From the NCBI GenBank assembly GCA_902775835.1, contig CACYNZ010000044.1:1-18489 (forward strand): 18,489 nt of DNA, read 5' to 3'. Below the pieces are notes generated by a model. That model did no database searches. It saw only the letters and a program-made list of their open reading frames with translations, and was not told the origin of the DNA. How positions within the stretch are numbered: the stretch's first letter is position 1; every line of letters starts with the position of its first letter. Positions 6,947 to 13,851 of this stretch are shown here, one piece after another. The position numbers were made by a program, and so were the translations under genes. The stretch is from an uncultured Eubacteriales bacterium. GTDB taxonomy: Bacteria > Bacillota_A > Clostridia > Christensenellales > Aristaeellaceae.

Positions 6947-9021
6947 GCTTCCTGCGCCTCCTTCAGCACGGCCACGTCCACGCTCTCAGGCATGATATGC
7001 ACCGTCTTTTCGTTTCCGTCCTCCGTGCGCACCTTCACGCACTGCTCCCTGGATGTCGGGTTCCACAGCGTTACGGCCAGCCCGCCATCCTGTGCCTTCC
7101 AGCCTCTCACATACACGTAGGGATTGTCTGACTCGAACCCGTCCCGGTCCACAAATCTGCCCTCCAGCAGATATCTGGCATACTGGTGATACAGCGCATT
7201 GAGTTCCTTCAGGTAGGCCGTGTACGCCGGTATATCCTTCAGGCTTCCGCAGCACCGGTAGATGGTCATGTCAAAGCGCAGGCCCAGCAGAAAACTGTAT
7301 CCCGCATACGCGCGGTAATGCTCCTCGTCCTGTCCGCACTCGCGGTTTGTGGTCAGAAGCTCCGGGAACGTGTACCGATACATTTCGCTCAGGCGGCTGT
7401 CCTCTCCTGCACGGGCAAGATCCTCCGCGCCCTGGGTTGTCAGAAGCCGCGCATCAGGCCAGACGCACACACCGTGGGCCATGTCCATGCTCGCGCCAAA
7501 GATATCCACATTGTGTTCCATGAAAATGGCCCGGTCACTGCCGTAGCTTTTCACGTGCGCCCTGAGTCCCGCATAGTTGGCCGCCTTGTCTGCATAGGCC
7601 ATGGACGGCCGGGCATGCGTATGCCCGTGCGCAAAACAGAAATACGCATAGTATCCGCCGATGTCATAGAGCACGCCGTCCGCACCCAGTTCCAGGCACT
7701 GACTGGCCGCCCACTTCATCTTCTCCTGCCATTTCGGGGCACCGGGGCAGGCGGCATACATGGGCATGGGCGGGTTCCCGATCTTCCGGTAGGTACCCTC
7801 CCCGCTGTAGGTCTCGGCAAACGGGATCGGCTCATCCCAGATGGACTGCATGAGCACATCCTTCCCGCCCTCCTCGCGGAAGAACCGGCTCTTCGGGTCC
7901 ACCAGCAGGTAGCTCAGGAACATGACCACTCGCCCGCCCCTGCTGTGGACATACTCAATGCCTTCCTTCAGCTTTTCGACTCCGCCCGCGCCGGGATCCG
8001 GCACGTAATCCGGCCACATGCGGGCAAACCCGCCCTGCTCCCAGCCGAGCAGATACAGCGTATTGAACCCGGCCGCTTCCGTTTCATCCCAGAGTGCCGG
8101 GATATCCGCATAGGTCCAGTTGTATTCGCCGTGGTGCTGCCGCAATATTACCCGCAGCCAGCCCGTCATGTCACGGCACCAGTCGGGACGTTCCGGCGGC
8201 ACATACCCGCTCTTTTTCTCCATGAACGCACGGTACATGCGGCTCCCCGCGTGCCAGTCGCCCGCGTGCGGGTATATGTCCATCCATGGGCTCTGATAGC
8301 TCCGGCCGGCACTCAGCATGGGATAATAAATGCATCCGAAGCGGAGCAGGTTTTTCCGGGTGTCGCGCTCAGCGTGCAGGCCATGGGTTTCATGGGCCGT
8401 GTCCTCCGAGCCGATGTACAGTCCCACCTCCTCCCTGTACCAGTCGAACCACTGCATGGAGGCCTGCCCGCTGGGATACAGCGCGTCCATGTCCGTATGA
8501 TACTGGTCATGCCGCTCATACTTGCGGAACCCGGCATAGGTGGACAGATCATTGAATGCCGGACGGGGCACACGGATGCCCAGGTCCCGGGGCCAGGCAA
8601 GAAAGTCGTGTTCCGGATCCCCGTTCAGGGAACGCACGCCGGATACCGGCGTCAGCTGAATCTCCTGCACCACAATGCGCGCATCCCGGTTCTCCACACG
8701 CGCATTTATGCGCAGGCCGCGATTGGTCATCTGCAGACAGATTTCCAGGCCCACGTCCAGCTGTTCCCCGTCCGCACCGGTCAGGGAATCGTAGGTCAGG
8801 GTCAGCCGGTCCGCATCCGCGCGCACACAGGCGCTGCCAGGCGCCTGATGCTCCTGAAACACCGGTCTTTCCGCAAACTCCGTGCCCGGCACGGAATAGA
8901 TCAGCTTCCAGATATGCCCGCACTCCTCCACCCGCTCGCTTCCGCCCGCGAATTTCAGGGATGCGTGCATTCCGTTTTCATCAAGCGCATAATCCATGGT
9001 TTTTCCGTTCAGACTGGTCAT
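6943..9021 (-). CDS. DUF6259-type putative glycosidase (intact copy)
   Basis: The 692-residue product has an N-terminal beta-rich domain (about 1-245), a TIM-barrel-like domain (about 280-600) and a C-terminal beta domain. Landmarks are SMQWFDWYREEVGLYIGS (188-205), HAGDWHAGSRMYRAF, LLGWEQGGF (324-332), Asp453 in GADGVLYDIGG and Glu502 in AIFMEHNVDIFGA. The Asp and Glu on consecutive barrel strands resemble the catalytic pair of retaining glycosidases of the GH36/GH-D type; this assignment is inferred. The ATG at 9021 has GGGGAG just upstream and lies one base after the TGA of the preceding gene, so it is coupled to it; a longer in-frame start at 9072 lies inside that gene and is less likely. 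No signal peptide. It is a paralogue of the broken gene at 2015-4149. Confidence 0.88.
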   Translation of the reverse strand: MTSLNGKTMDYALDENGMHASLKFAGGSERVEECGHIWKLIYSVPGTEFAERPVFQEHQAPGSACVRADADRLTLTYDSLTGADGEQLDVGLEICLQMTNRGLRINARVENRDARIVVQEIQLTPVSGVRSLNGDPEHDFLAWPRDLGIRVPRPAFNDLSTYAGFRKYERHDQYHTDMDALYPSGQASMQWFDWYREEVGLYIGSEDTAHETHGLHAERDTRKNLLRFGCIYYPMLSAGRSYQSPWMDIYPHAGDWHAGSRMYRAFMEKKSGYVPPERPDWCRDMTGWLRVILRQHHGEYNWTYADIPALWDETEAAGFNTLYLLGWEQGGFARMWPDYVPDPGAGGVEKLKEGIEYVHSRGGRVVMFLSYLLVDPKSRFFREEGGKDVLMQSIWDEPIPFAETYSGEGTYRKIGNPPMPMYAACPGAPKWQEKMKWAASQCLELGADGVLYDIGGYYAYFCFAHGHTHARPSMAYADKAANYAGLRAHVKSYGSDRAIFMEHNVDIFGASMDMAHGVCVWPDARLLTTQGAEDLARAGEDSRLSEMYRYTFPELLTTNRECGQDEEHYRAYAGYSFLLGLRFDMTIYRCCGSLKDIPAYTAYLKELNALYHQYARYLLEGRFVDRDGFESDNPYVYVRGWKAQDGGLAVTLWNPTSREQCVKVRTEDGNEKTVHIMPESVDVAVLKEAQEA

Positions 9022-9022
9022 G

Positions 9023-12000
9023 TCACTCTCCCCTTTCGGTCTTTTCAAGAAAGCGCACAAACGTCCGCGCATAGAGATTTACCGGCCAGAGCTCAAGGGA
9101 GCGCAGGGCCTCCTGCTGCGCCTGTTCCCGGTTGCCCAGCACTGCCTGGGCGAGCGCGCGCTGCCAGGCGCAGGCCGCACTGCGCAGCCGCTCCGGCTGC
9201 TCCATATAGGAAATAAAGAATGGCGTGGTTCTGTAGTATCCGGCGTCCCGGCGGCCTTCCGCCTGATCCTGGTCTCTCAGGATCCGGGCGATCAGATTCA
9301 GTGCCTCAGGCCGCCTGCCAAGCAGTATCCGTGCCGCGGCCTGCCAGGTCCGCATTTCCGGAAGATGCATGAATGTAAACGAATCCGTGGGCGCTCCTGC
9401 GACTTTTTCCAGGATTTCCCGCGCCTCGCTGTCCCTGCCGAGCTTTTCCAGGCACCAGGCCTCAAAGACCTGGGCGGGCATGACCAGCACATCATTCCAC
9501 AGCCCGGCGCCAAGGTGCTCCGGCAGTTCCTGAGCCGTCCGGAACCAGGCACAGCCCTCCTCCAGCCGGTCTTCCAGGCATTTCTCCAGGCCCTGTCCCA
9601 TGCACGCATGAATATACTGCTCGGCCACGGCATGCTCACCGCCTTCACAGGGAACGAAGTCATGCTTCTCCAGTTCCGCGTACGCATCCGCATACCGGCC
9701 GGCCAGGTTCAGCGCCATGCATGTTTCCAGGATCAGGTCTTCCCGCAGATTATCCTGACCGGCCAGGGTTTCGGCCACTTTTTCCGGGTCCTGGCCTGTG
9801 GACAGCATGACATGCGCCCATTCGTACAGCAGCTGCTGATCTTCCGGATGCGCGTGCACCGCCCAGCTGAGAAGCGTCTGTGCATCCCCGCGCCGGTTCA
9901 GGTGCGAATACAGGGCCACGGCAAGATTGCGGCGGGGCATTACATCATCCGGTGCGCCTTCCGCGGCGCGCCGGAAAAGATCCGCCGCCTCATTCCAGTG
10001 CCCGCGGTCATACAGGAGACAGCCGAGCAGATCGAGCGCCTGCACATCATCCGGCCGCGCGCGCAGCGCCGCCTCCAGCGCTCTCTTTTCCAGACGCCGC
10101 CGGGGATAGGCAGGACCCACAGGCCAGGTGCCCGCTTTTTTCCAGGCTGTGCACCTGTCCTGCAGATATCCGCGCACATACTCGGTCATCATGGTGCGCT
10201 CTCTGTCCGGCAGATGATCCAGGACTTCCAGGGCAAGCGCGCCAAAGCCTGCCTCCGTCAGTTCCTCCGCCGTATCGAGTACGGACTGGGCCGGACTGCT
10301 GCGCAGGCTGTCATAGAACGCGGGCTCTGCCCCGCTTCTGAGCAGGCGCGCCGGCACATGGAGCGGGTCCATGCCGAGCAGGCCTTCCAGCGCCTGTCCG
10401 GCTTCCTGTCCGCGTCCCATCTGTTTCAGGGCAAGCACCCGGAGAAACTGCGCCGTATCATTGCCGGCCTGCACTTCCAGAGCCTGGCGCGCATGCTCCT
10501 CCATATCCGTCCAGTGCCCGAACCGTCCGTCCAGCATGGCCGCCCGGGTCAGGGCCGCCCCCCGCGTATCCCCTGCCCAGGCGGACTGCATATACCATTC
10601 CCAGGCTTCTGTGAACCTGCCCGTTTCTTCCAGAATGCGCGCCATCAGATACTGGATCTCACCGCTCTCCGGATGGAAATTGCGCATGGTCACTCGCTTC
10701 CAGGCTCTCCCGCAGTATTCCAGAGCCTTTTCCGGACGCATATGCGCCAGCTCAAAGCGGGCCATGGCCGTGAGCGCCGGCACATACTCCGGTTCGCGCC
10801 TGAGCGCTTCCAGATAATAGGCGTCCGGAGAAATGCCCGGATCCCTGTACTGCTCCACATGCACACCGCACAGGTATGCTTCCTCGGCGTCCTTCAGCAT
10901 ATCCAGCGTCGGATTGTCCGGAAGCGTATCCGGCAGCTCCGCTTCCCGTACCTGCGCTTCCCGCTTCCAGCAGAGAATCTCCCGTCCCTGCGCATCCCGG
11001 ACACGGATGCTGTCCGGTTCATGGTCCAGCTCAACCTCCAGAATGTTCTCCGGGCAGACCGTACAGGTGACTTCCGCATCATCCGTCTGTATATGGATAT
11101 TCTCCATGGCCTTAGTGGCCTGCAGATACAGTTTCCCGTCATGCACGCTGACGGCACAGTCACGCTCCGCGCACAGAGGAACACCCATGGCGCCTACGGG
11201 ATACCAGGTCTGGCTGAAGGCCCGGGATTCATAGGGCTGAAGCCAGGCAAAGTCCGGCTGATTCAGGGAATAGGAGGAGGCCATCAGCTCCGCATAGGCC
11301 CCGTCCGTATCCGTCAGTGCCTTCTCCCAGCTCCGTGACAGCTGGCTGTAGGCCCATGTGAACATTTTCTTGCCTACGCTAACGGTATGGTCCGCCACAT
11401 GTATCACGCCGCACTTTCTGCGCTCATCATAGCCGCCGAAAAAGTTGTAGCGCGTGGCCGCACAGAAGAAGGAGGTGGGACGCCGGGTATTCCCGTGCCG
11501 GGACAGATCTCTTTCCTGACCGAAATCCATGCCGTTGTACATGCCGCTGGCCAATGGATAGGTGGTCACGCTTTTCCTGTAATGGAACTGTACAGAGTGT
11601 ACATCAGATGGAAACACAAGCCGGTAATCCTCATGCACCGGCACAGCCGCATTCTCCCACCACAGGAAGGAGTGGCGCTCCGGGGTGCGGTTAAAGAGCC
11701 GGACCCGCGTCTCAAATCTCGCCTCGCCGGGAGCCAGGGAAATACCCACCATGCCCTTCATCCGGTCCAGCGGCTCATGCTCGCTCATCCATACCGTCGC
11801 ACTTCCGTCTTCCGACCGCTCCACCGCCACGTCCACCGGCATAAAGGTGCTTGGGCGGTGATGGCACGGCCAGTTGAACTCGCAGCCGCCGGAAATCCAG
11901 TTGCCCAGCATGCCGATCAGTGCCGGCTTGATGACATGCTGCTTATAGAAGAAATCATAGCCCGTGCGCTTGTCCAGAGCGGAATAGATCCGACCTCCGT

Positions 12001-12229
12001 ACTCCGGCATCAATTGTATTCTCAGATAGGCATTTTCCAGGGTAACTACACGCACCGGGCGCATGATATGCTCCGAGCGATCCACGCGCGTCACCACCCG
12101 GTTCGGGTAGGGATTTCCGCTGGAACGCTGATGCACCCGGTTTTCTGCAAACATGGGGTATGCTTCAGGCGGCGCAAATGCATAGGAGGGAAAATTCAGA
12201 ATTTCATCAGCGACAGTCACAACGTTCAT
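9023..12229 (-). CDS. DUF5107-domain protein with C-terminal tetratricopeptide repeats
   Basis: The 1068-residue protein is the first and largest of the minus-strand operon. Residues about 45-345 form a DUF5107 domain, a galactose-mutarotase-like beta-sandwich, with PEYGGRIYS (75-83) and GGCEFNWPCHHRP (114-126); the histidines there are candidate active-site residues. From about 440 to the end are many TPR-like helix pairs (for example EPEYVPALTAMARFELAHM and TEAWEWYMQSA). Such DUF5107-TPR fusions of about 1000-1100 residues are known from gut bacteria, but I know of no proven activity. It could modify or bind a sugar and use the TPR superhelix to hold partner enzymes. The ATG at 12229 is chosen because GAGGTGA lies 5 nt before it; a GTG at 12238 lies inside that site. 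No signal peptide. Confidence 0.87.
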   Translation of the reverse strand: MNVVTVADEILNFPSYAFAPPEAYPMFAENRVHQRSSGNPYPNRVVTRVDRSEHIMRPVRVVTLENAYLRIQLMPEYGGRIYSALDKRTGYDFFYKQHVIKPALIGMLGNWISGGCEFNWPCHHRPSTFMPVDVAVERSEDGSATVWMSEHEPLDRMKGMVGISLAPGEARFETRVRLFNRTPERHSFLWWENAAVPVHEDYRLVFPSDVHSVQFHYRKSVTTYPLASGMYNGMDFGQERDLSRHGNTRRPTSFFCAATRYNFFGGYDERRKCGVIHVADHTVSVGKKMFTWAYSQLSRSWEKALTDTDGAYAELMASSYSLNQPDFAWLQPYESRAFSQTWYPVGAMGVPLCAERDCAVSVHDGKLYLQATKAMENIHIQTDDAEVTCTVCPENILEVELDHEPDSIRVRDAQGREILCWKREAQVREAELPDTLPDNPTLDMLKDAEEAYLCGVHVEQYRDPGISPDAYYLEALRREPEYVPALTAMARFELAHMRPEKALEYCGRAWKRVTMRNFHPESGEIQYLMARILEETGRFTEAWEWYMQSAWAGDTRGAALTRAAMLDGRFGHWTDMEEHARQALEVQAGNDTAQFLRVLALKQMGRGQEAGQALEGLLGMDPLHVPARLLRSGAEPAFYDSLRSSPAQSVLDTAEELTEAGFGALALEVLDHLPDRERTMMTEYVRGYLQDRCTAWKKAGTWPVGPAYPRRRLEKRALEAALRARPDDVQALDLLGCLLYDRGHWNEAADLFRRAAEGAPDDVMPRRNLAVALYSHLNRRGDAQTLLSWAVHAHPEDQQLLYEWAHVMLSTGQDPEKVAETLAGQDNLREDLILETCMALNLAGRYADAYAELEKHDFVPCEGGEHAVAEQYIHACMGQGLEKCLEDRLEEGCAWFRTAQELPEHLGAGLWNDVLVMPAQVFEAWCLEKLGRDSEAREILEKVAGAPTDSFTFMHLPEMRTWQAAARILLGRRPEALNLIARILRDQDQAEGRRDAGYYRTTPFFISYMEQPERLRSAACAWQRALAQAVLGNREQAQQEALRSLELWPVNLYARTFVRFLEKTERGE

Positions 12230-12234
12230 CCGTG

Positions 12235-12241
12235 TCACCTC
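12235..12241 (-). promoter_or_regulatory. Ribosome binding site deciding the start at 12229
   Basis: GAGGTGA on the minus strand with a 5-nt spacer to ATG 12229. The alternative GTG at 12238 overlaps the site itself. Confidence 0.75.
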
Positions 12242-12285
12242 ATTCTTTTTTCGTCAGCCGGGCAGAGTATCCTTGTATTAAGGAA

Positions 12286-12314
12286 AGTATAGCATGCCGC
12301 ACAGACCCGGAACA
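12286..12314 (-). promoter_or_regulatory. Probable promoter of the DUF operon
   Basis: On the minus strand an extended -10 (TGC then TATACT, 12291-12286) lies about 60 bp before the start at 12229. The hexamer 17 bp upstream is TGTTCC (12314-12309), a poor -35. A good extended -10 with a poor -35 implies an activator or regulated use. Two direct repeats overlap the -35 position. Confidence 0.6.
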
Positions 12315-12318
12315 GACC
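12301..12318. repeat. Helically phased direct repeat at the DUF operon -35 region
   Basis: ACAGACC occurs at 12301-12307 and 12312-12318, an 11-bp period (one helical turn). It lies across the -35 position of the minus promoter and upstream of the divergent plus promoter. It is a candidate operator for the neighbouring regulator. Confidence 0.5.
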
Positions 12319-12366
12319 AAAAACTCCGGATTTTTTCCCGTTTTTTCTGTGTCCGCGCTGCCTGAC

Positions 12367-12395
12367 TTGCCTGCAGGGAAGCAAAAGATTACAAT
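12367..12395 (+). promoter_or_regulatory. Probable promoter of the LacI-like regulator
   Basis: TTGCCT (12367-12372), a 17-bp spacer, then TACAAT (12390-12395). The expected transcript start near 12402 leaves a short leader to the start at 12429. Confidence 0.55.
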
Positions 12396-12414
12396 AGCAT
12401 AAGTGCTGAAAACA

Positions 12415-12423
12415 AAGAGGTGA
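12415..12423 (+). promoter_or_regulatory. Ribosome binding site deciding the regulator start
   Basis: AAGAGGTGA with a 5-nt spacer to TTG 12429, the same core and spacing as the divergent gene's site. The GTG at 12420 overlaps the site and is unlikely to be the start. Confidence 0.65.
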
Positions 12424-12428
12424 CCCTA

Positions 12429-13562
12429 TTGCTCATCCCCGTGCTCACGGAACCGAATTTCCGCTCCTATCTGTGGGCCAGACAGACCCTGGACGGCATC
12501 ATGCAGGAGGCCTCCCGCCGCAAATACAAGGTTCAGACCATTGATGCCCGCGCCTACGAGACCGTGGACTATGACGCGCTTTTCACGTCTTCCCGGCGCA
12601 TGCTCATTGTCATCGGCACCTCCGTATCCTGGATGCCCAGAGCCCTCGCCTTTTTCTCCCAGCACGGCATTGAATCCGTGTTCATATCGTTTGATCCTTC
12701 CGAAACCACCCTGCCCATCGGCATGGTGCGGATGGACTATGTCGGAGCCATGCATCACCTGGTCACCTATCTTGAGTCCTGCGGACGCGACCGCATCGCG
12801 CTATACGGGTACAACCCCAACTCCTCCGCGGACAATATCAAGATGCGCTATTTCCAGAACTACTGCCGCTCCCGCGCCAGGTCCTGGGAGGAGAGCATTT
12901 TCTATAATTACGCTTCCCTGAACGGATGCTACCGTTCCTTTTCCGGCGCTGTCTCCCGCTTCAATGCCGTGATCTGCGCCAATGACATTGCCGCCGTTTC
13001 CCTGCTTTCCCTGCTCCGCAGAGACGGCATTTCCGTTCCGGACGATCTTTACGTGGCCACCTTCGGATCCTCGCGCATTGCCGAGCGCATCTCGCCCTCG
13101 CTGACCACCATCACCCTGGATCACTCGGAGCTCGGTCGCCAGGCTGTCATCCTCTATTCCTTCCTCAGCCGGCAGACTGTCACCTCCAGCGTTTCCATGC
13201 GTGTCCGCTCGCGCCTGATCGTGCGCGCGTCCACCGGAAATCATCCGGACTGCCTGGAGGACTGGTCCGCGCCGCCGGAAACCGACGCCTTTGTGAGTCA
13301 GGTGAACTTCTATGCGGACAGGGAAGCCTCCATGCTCCTGCGCGGAGAATCCCTGATCAGCGCGTGCGATGACACGGATCTTCAGCTTCTTCACGGACTG
13401 CTCCATCGCCAGTCCATGGAAAGCATGCGGCAGACCCTTTTCCTTACAGCCAGTGCACTTCAGTACCGCAAAAAGCGGCTCATGGACGCCGCCGAGTGCG
13501 CATCATCCACAGAATTTCTTCAGTTTCTGCGCTGGCTCCAGGAAAAAGACCTGCTCAGCTGA
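12429..13562 (+). CDS. Sugar-sensing regulator: LacI-type ligand-binding domain with probable C-terminal HTH
   Basis: The 377-residue product starts directly with a periplasmic-binding-protein-like fold (about 1-265): first strand LLIPVLTE, then ICANDIAAVSLLSLLRRDGI and VPDDLYVATFGSS, all typical of LacI effector domains. The usual N-terminal LacI helix-turn-helix is absent; no room exists for it, since only about 27 nt lie between the expected transcript start and the coding start. The last 63 residues (315-377) instead look like a LuxR/FixJ-type helix-turn-helix, with MESMRQTLFLTASALQYRKK. The domain order is thus reversed. It probably senses a sugar and controls the divergent DUF operon, itself, and perhaps the transporter downstream. 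The TTG start is chosen from the ribosome binding site. Alternative: a sensor without DNA binding, acting through a partner. Confidence 0.78.
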   Translation: MLIPVLTEPNFRSYLWARQTLDGIMQEASRRKYKVQTIDARAYETVDYDALFTSSRRMLIVIGTSVSWMPRALAFFSQHGIESVFISFDPSETTLPIGMVRMDYVGAMHHLVTYLESCGRDRIALYGYNPNSSADNIKMRYFQNYCRSRARSWEESIFYNYASLNGCYRSFSGAVSRFNAVICANDIAAVSLLSLLRRDGISVPDDLYVATFGSSRIAERISPSLTTITLDHSELGRQAVILYSFLSRQTVTSSVSMRVRSRLIVRASTGNHPDCLEDWSAPPETDAFVSQVNFYADREASMLLRGESLISACDDTDLQLLHGLLHRQSMESMRQTLFLTASALQYRKKRLMDAAECASSTEFLQFLRWLQEKDLLS

Positions 13563-13624
13563 CGCTTTTCCCCGGAGCTGTCACAAATTTCTTCGGAGAG
13601 TTTCCTGAAAACTTTGCATGCATG

Positions 13625-13646
13625 CCCCTGTGTCCGTGCACAGGGG
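13625..13646 (+). terminator. Hairpin after the regulator gene, possible weak terminator or operator
   Basis: CCCCTGTG (13625-13632) pairs perfectly with CACAGGGG (13639-13646) around a 6-nt loop. The following sequence is not a clear T-run, so it may be the first of two tandem termination signals or a protein-binding palindrome. Confidence 0.4.
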
Positions 13647-13650
13647 CTGA

Positions 13651-13690
13651 TTTGTCCGTATTTGTCGGTATTCTGCCGGTTTTGCCCGGC
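13651..13690. repeat. Degenerate 10-bp tandem repeat upstream of the transporter promoter
   Basis: Four consecutive 10-mers are related: TTTGTCCGTA, TTTGTCGGTA, TTCTGCCGGT and TTTGCCCGGC. The first two differ at one base. The 10-bp period places each copy on the same face of the helix, 35-75 bp before the -35 of the transporter promoter. The last two copies also form the terminator stem. Confidence 0.45.
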
Positions 13691-13703
13691 ATTTTTGTTT
13701 TTT
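13674..13703 (+). terminator. Rho-independent terminator of the regulator gene
   Basis: TGCCGG (13674-13679) pairs with CCGGCA (13686-13691) around a TTTTGC loop and is followed by TTTTTGTTTTTT. It isolates the regulator from the transporter promoter at 13725. Confidence 0.7.
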
Positions 13704-13724
13704 CTGGGAGATATTGGATAATGA

Positions 13725-13753
13725 TTGCACATTTTCCAGGGGTATGCTATAAT
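13725..13753 (+). promoter_or_regulatory. Strong promoter of the transporter operon
   Basis: TTGCAC (13725-13730), a 17-bp spacer, then TATAAT (13748-13753) preceded by TGC. This is the best promoter in the window. Its extended -10 shares ATGCTATA with the promoters of the AraC-type gene and the DUF operon. Confidence 0.75.
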
Positions 13754-13835
13754 TTCCACGAATGATAACACCAATCTCATAGACAGCGGGCTTTCAGGGG
13801 CACCTGAGAGTTTTGCTGCACCAGCGGACGTTCCG

Positions 13836-13843
13836 AAAGGGGG
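13836..13843 (+). promoter_or_regulatory. Ribosome binding site deciding the first permease start
   Basis: AAAGGGGG with an 8-nt spacer to TTG 13852. The longer in-frame TTG at 13813 has no such site. Confidence 0.65.
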
Positions 13844-13851
13844 CCGGGATA

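Noticed and set aside
7186..11338. Two very long plus-strand open frames (7186-9216 and 8996-11338) opposite the DUF6259 and DUF5107 genes
   Set aside because: They are antisense to clear family members, have low-complexity Arg/His/Pro-rich translations with no recognisable motif, and lack ribosome binding sites. They are by-products of GC-rich codon use.
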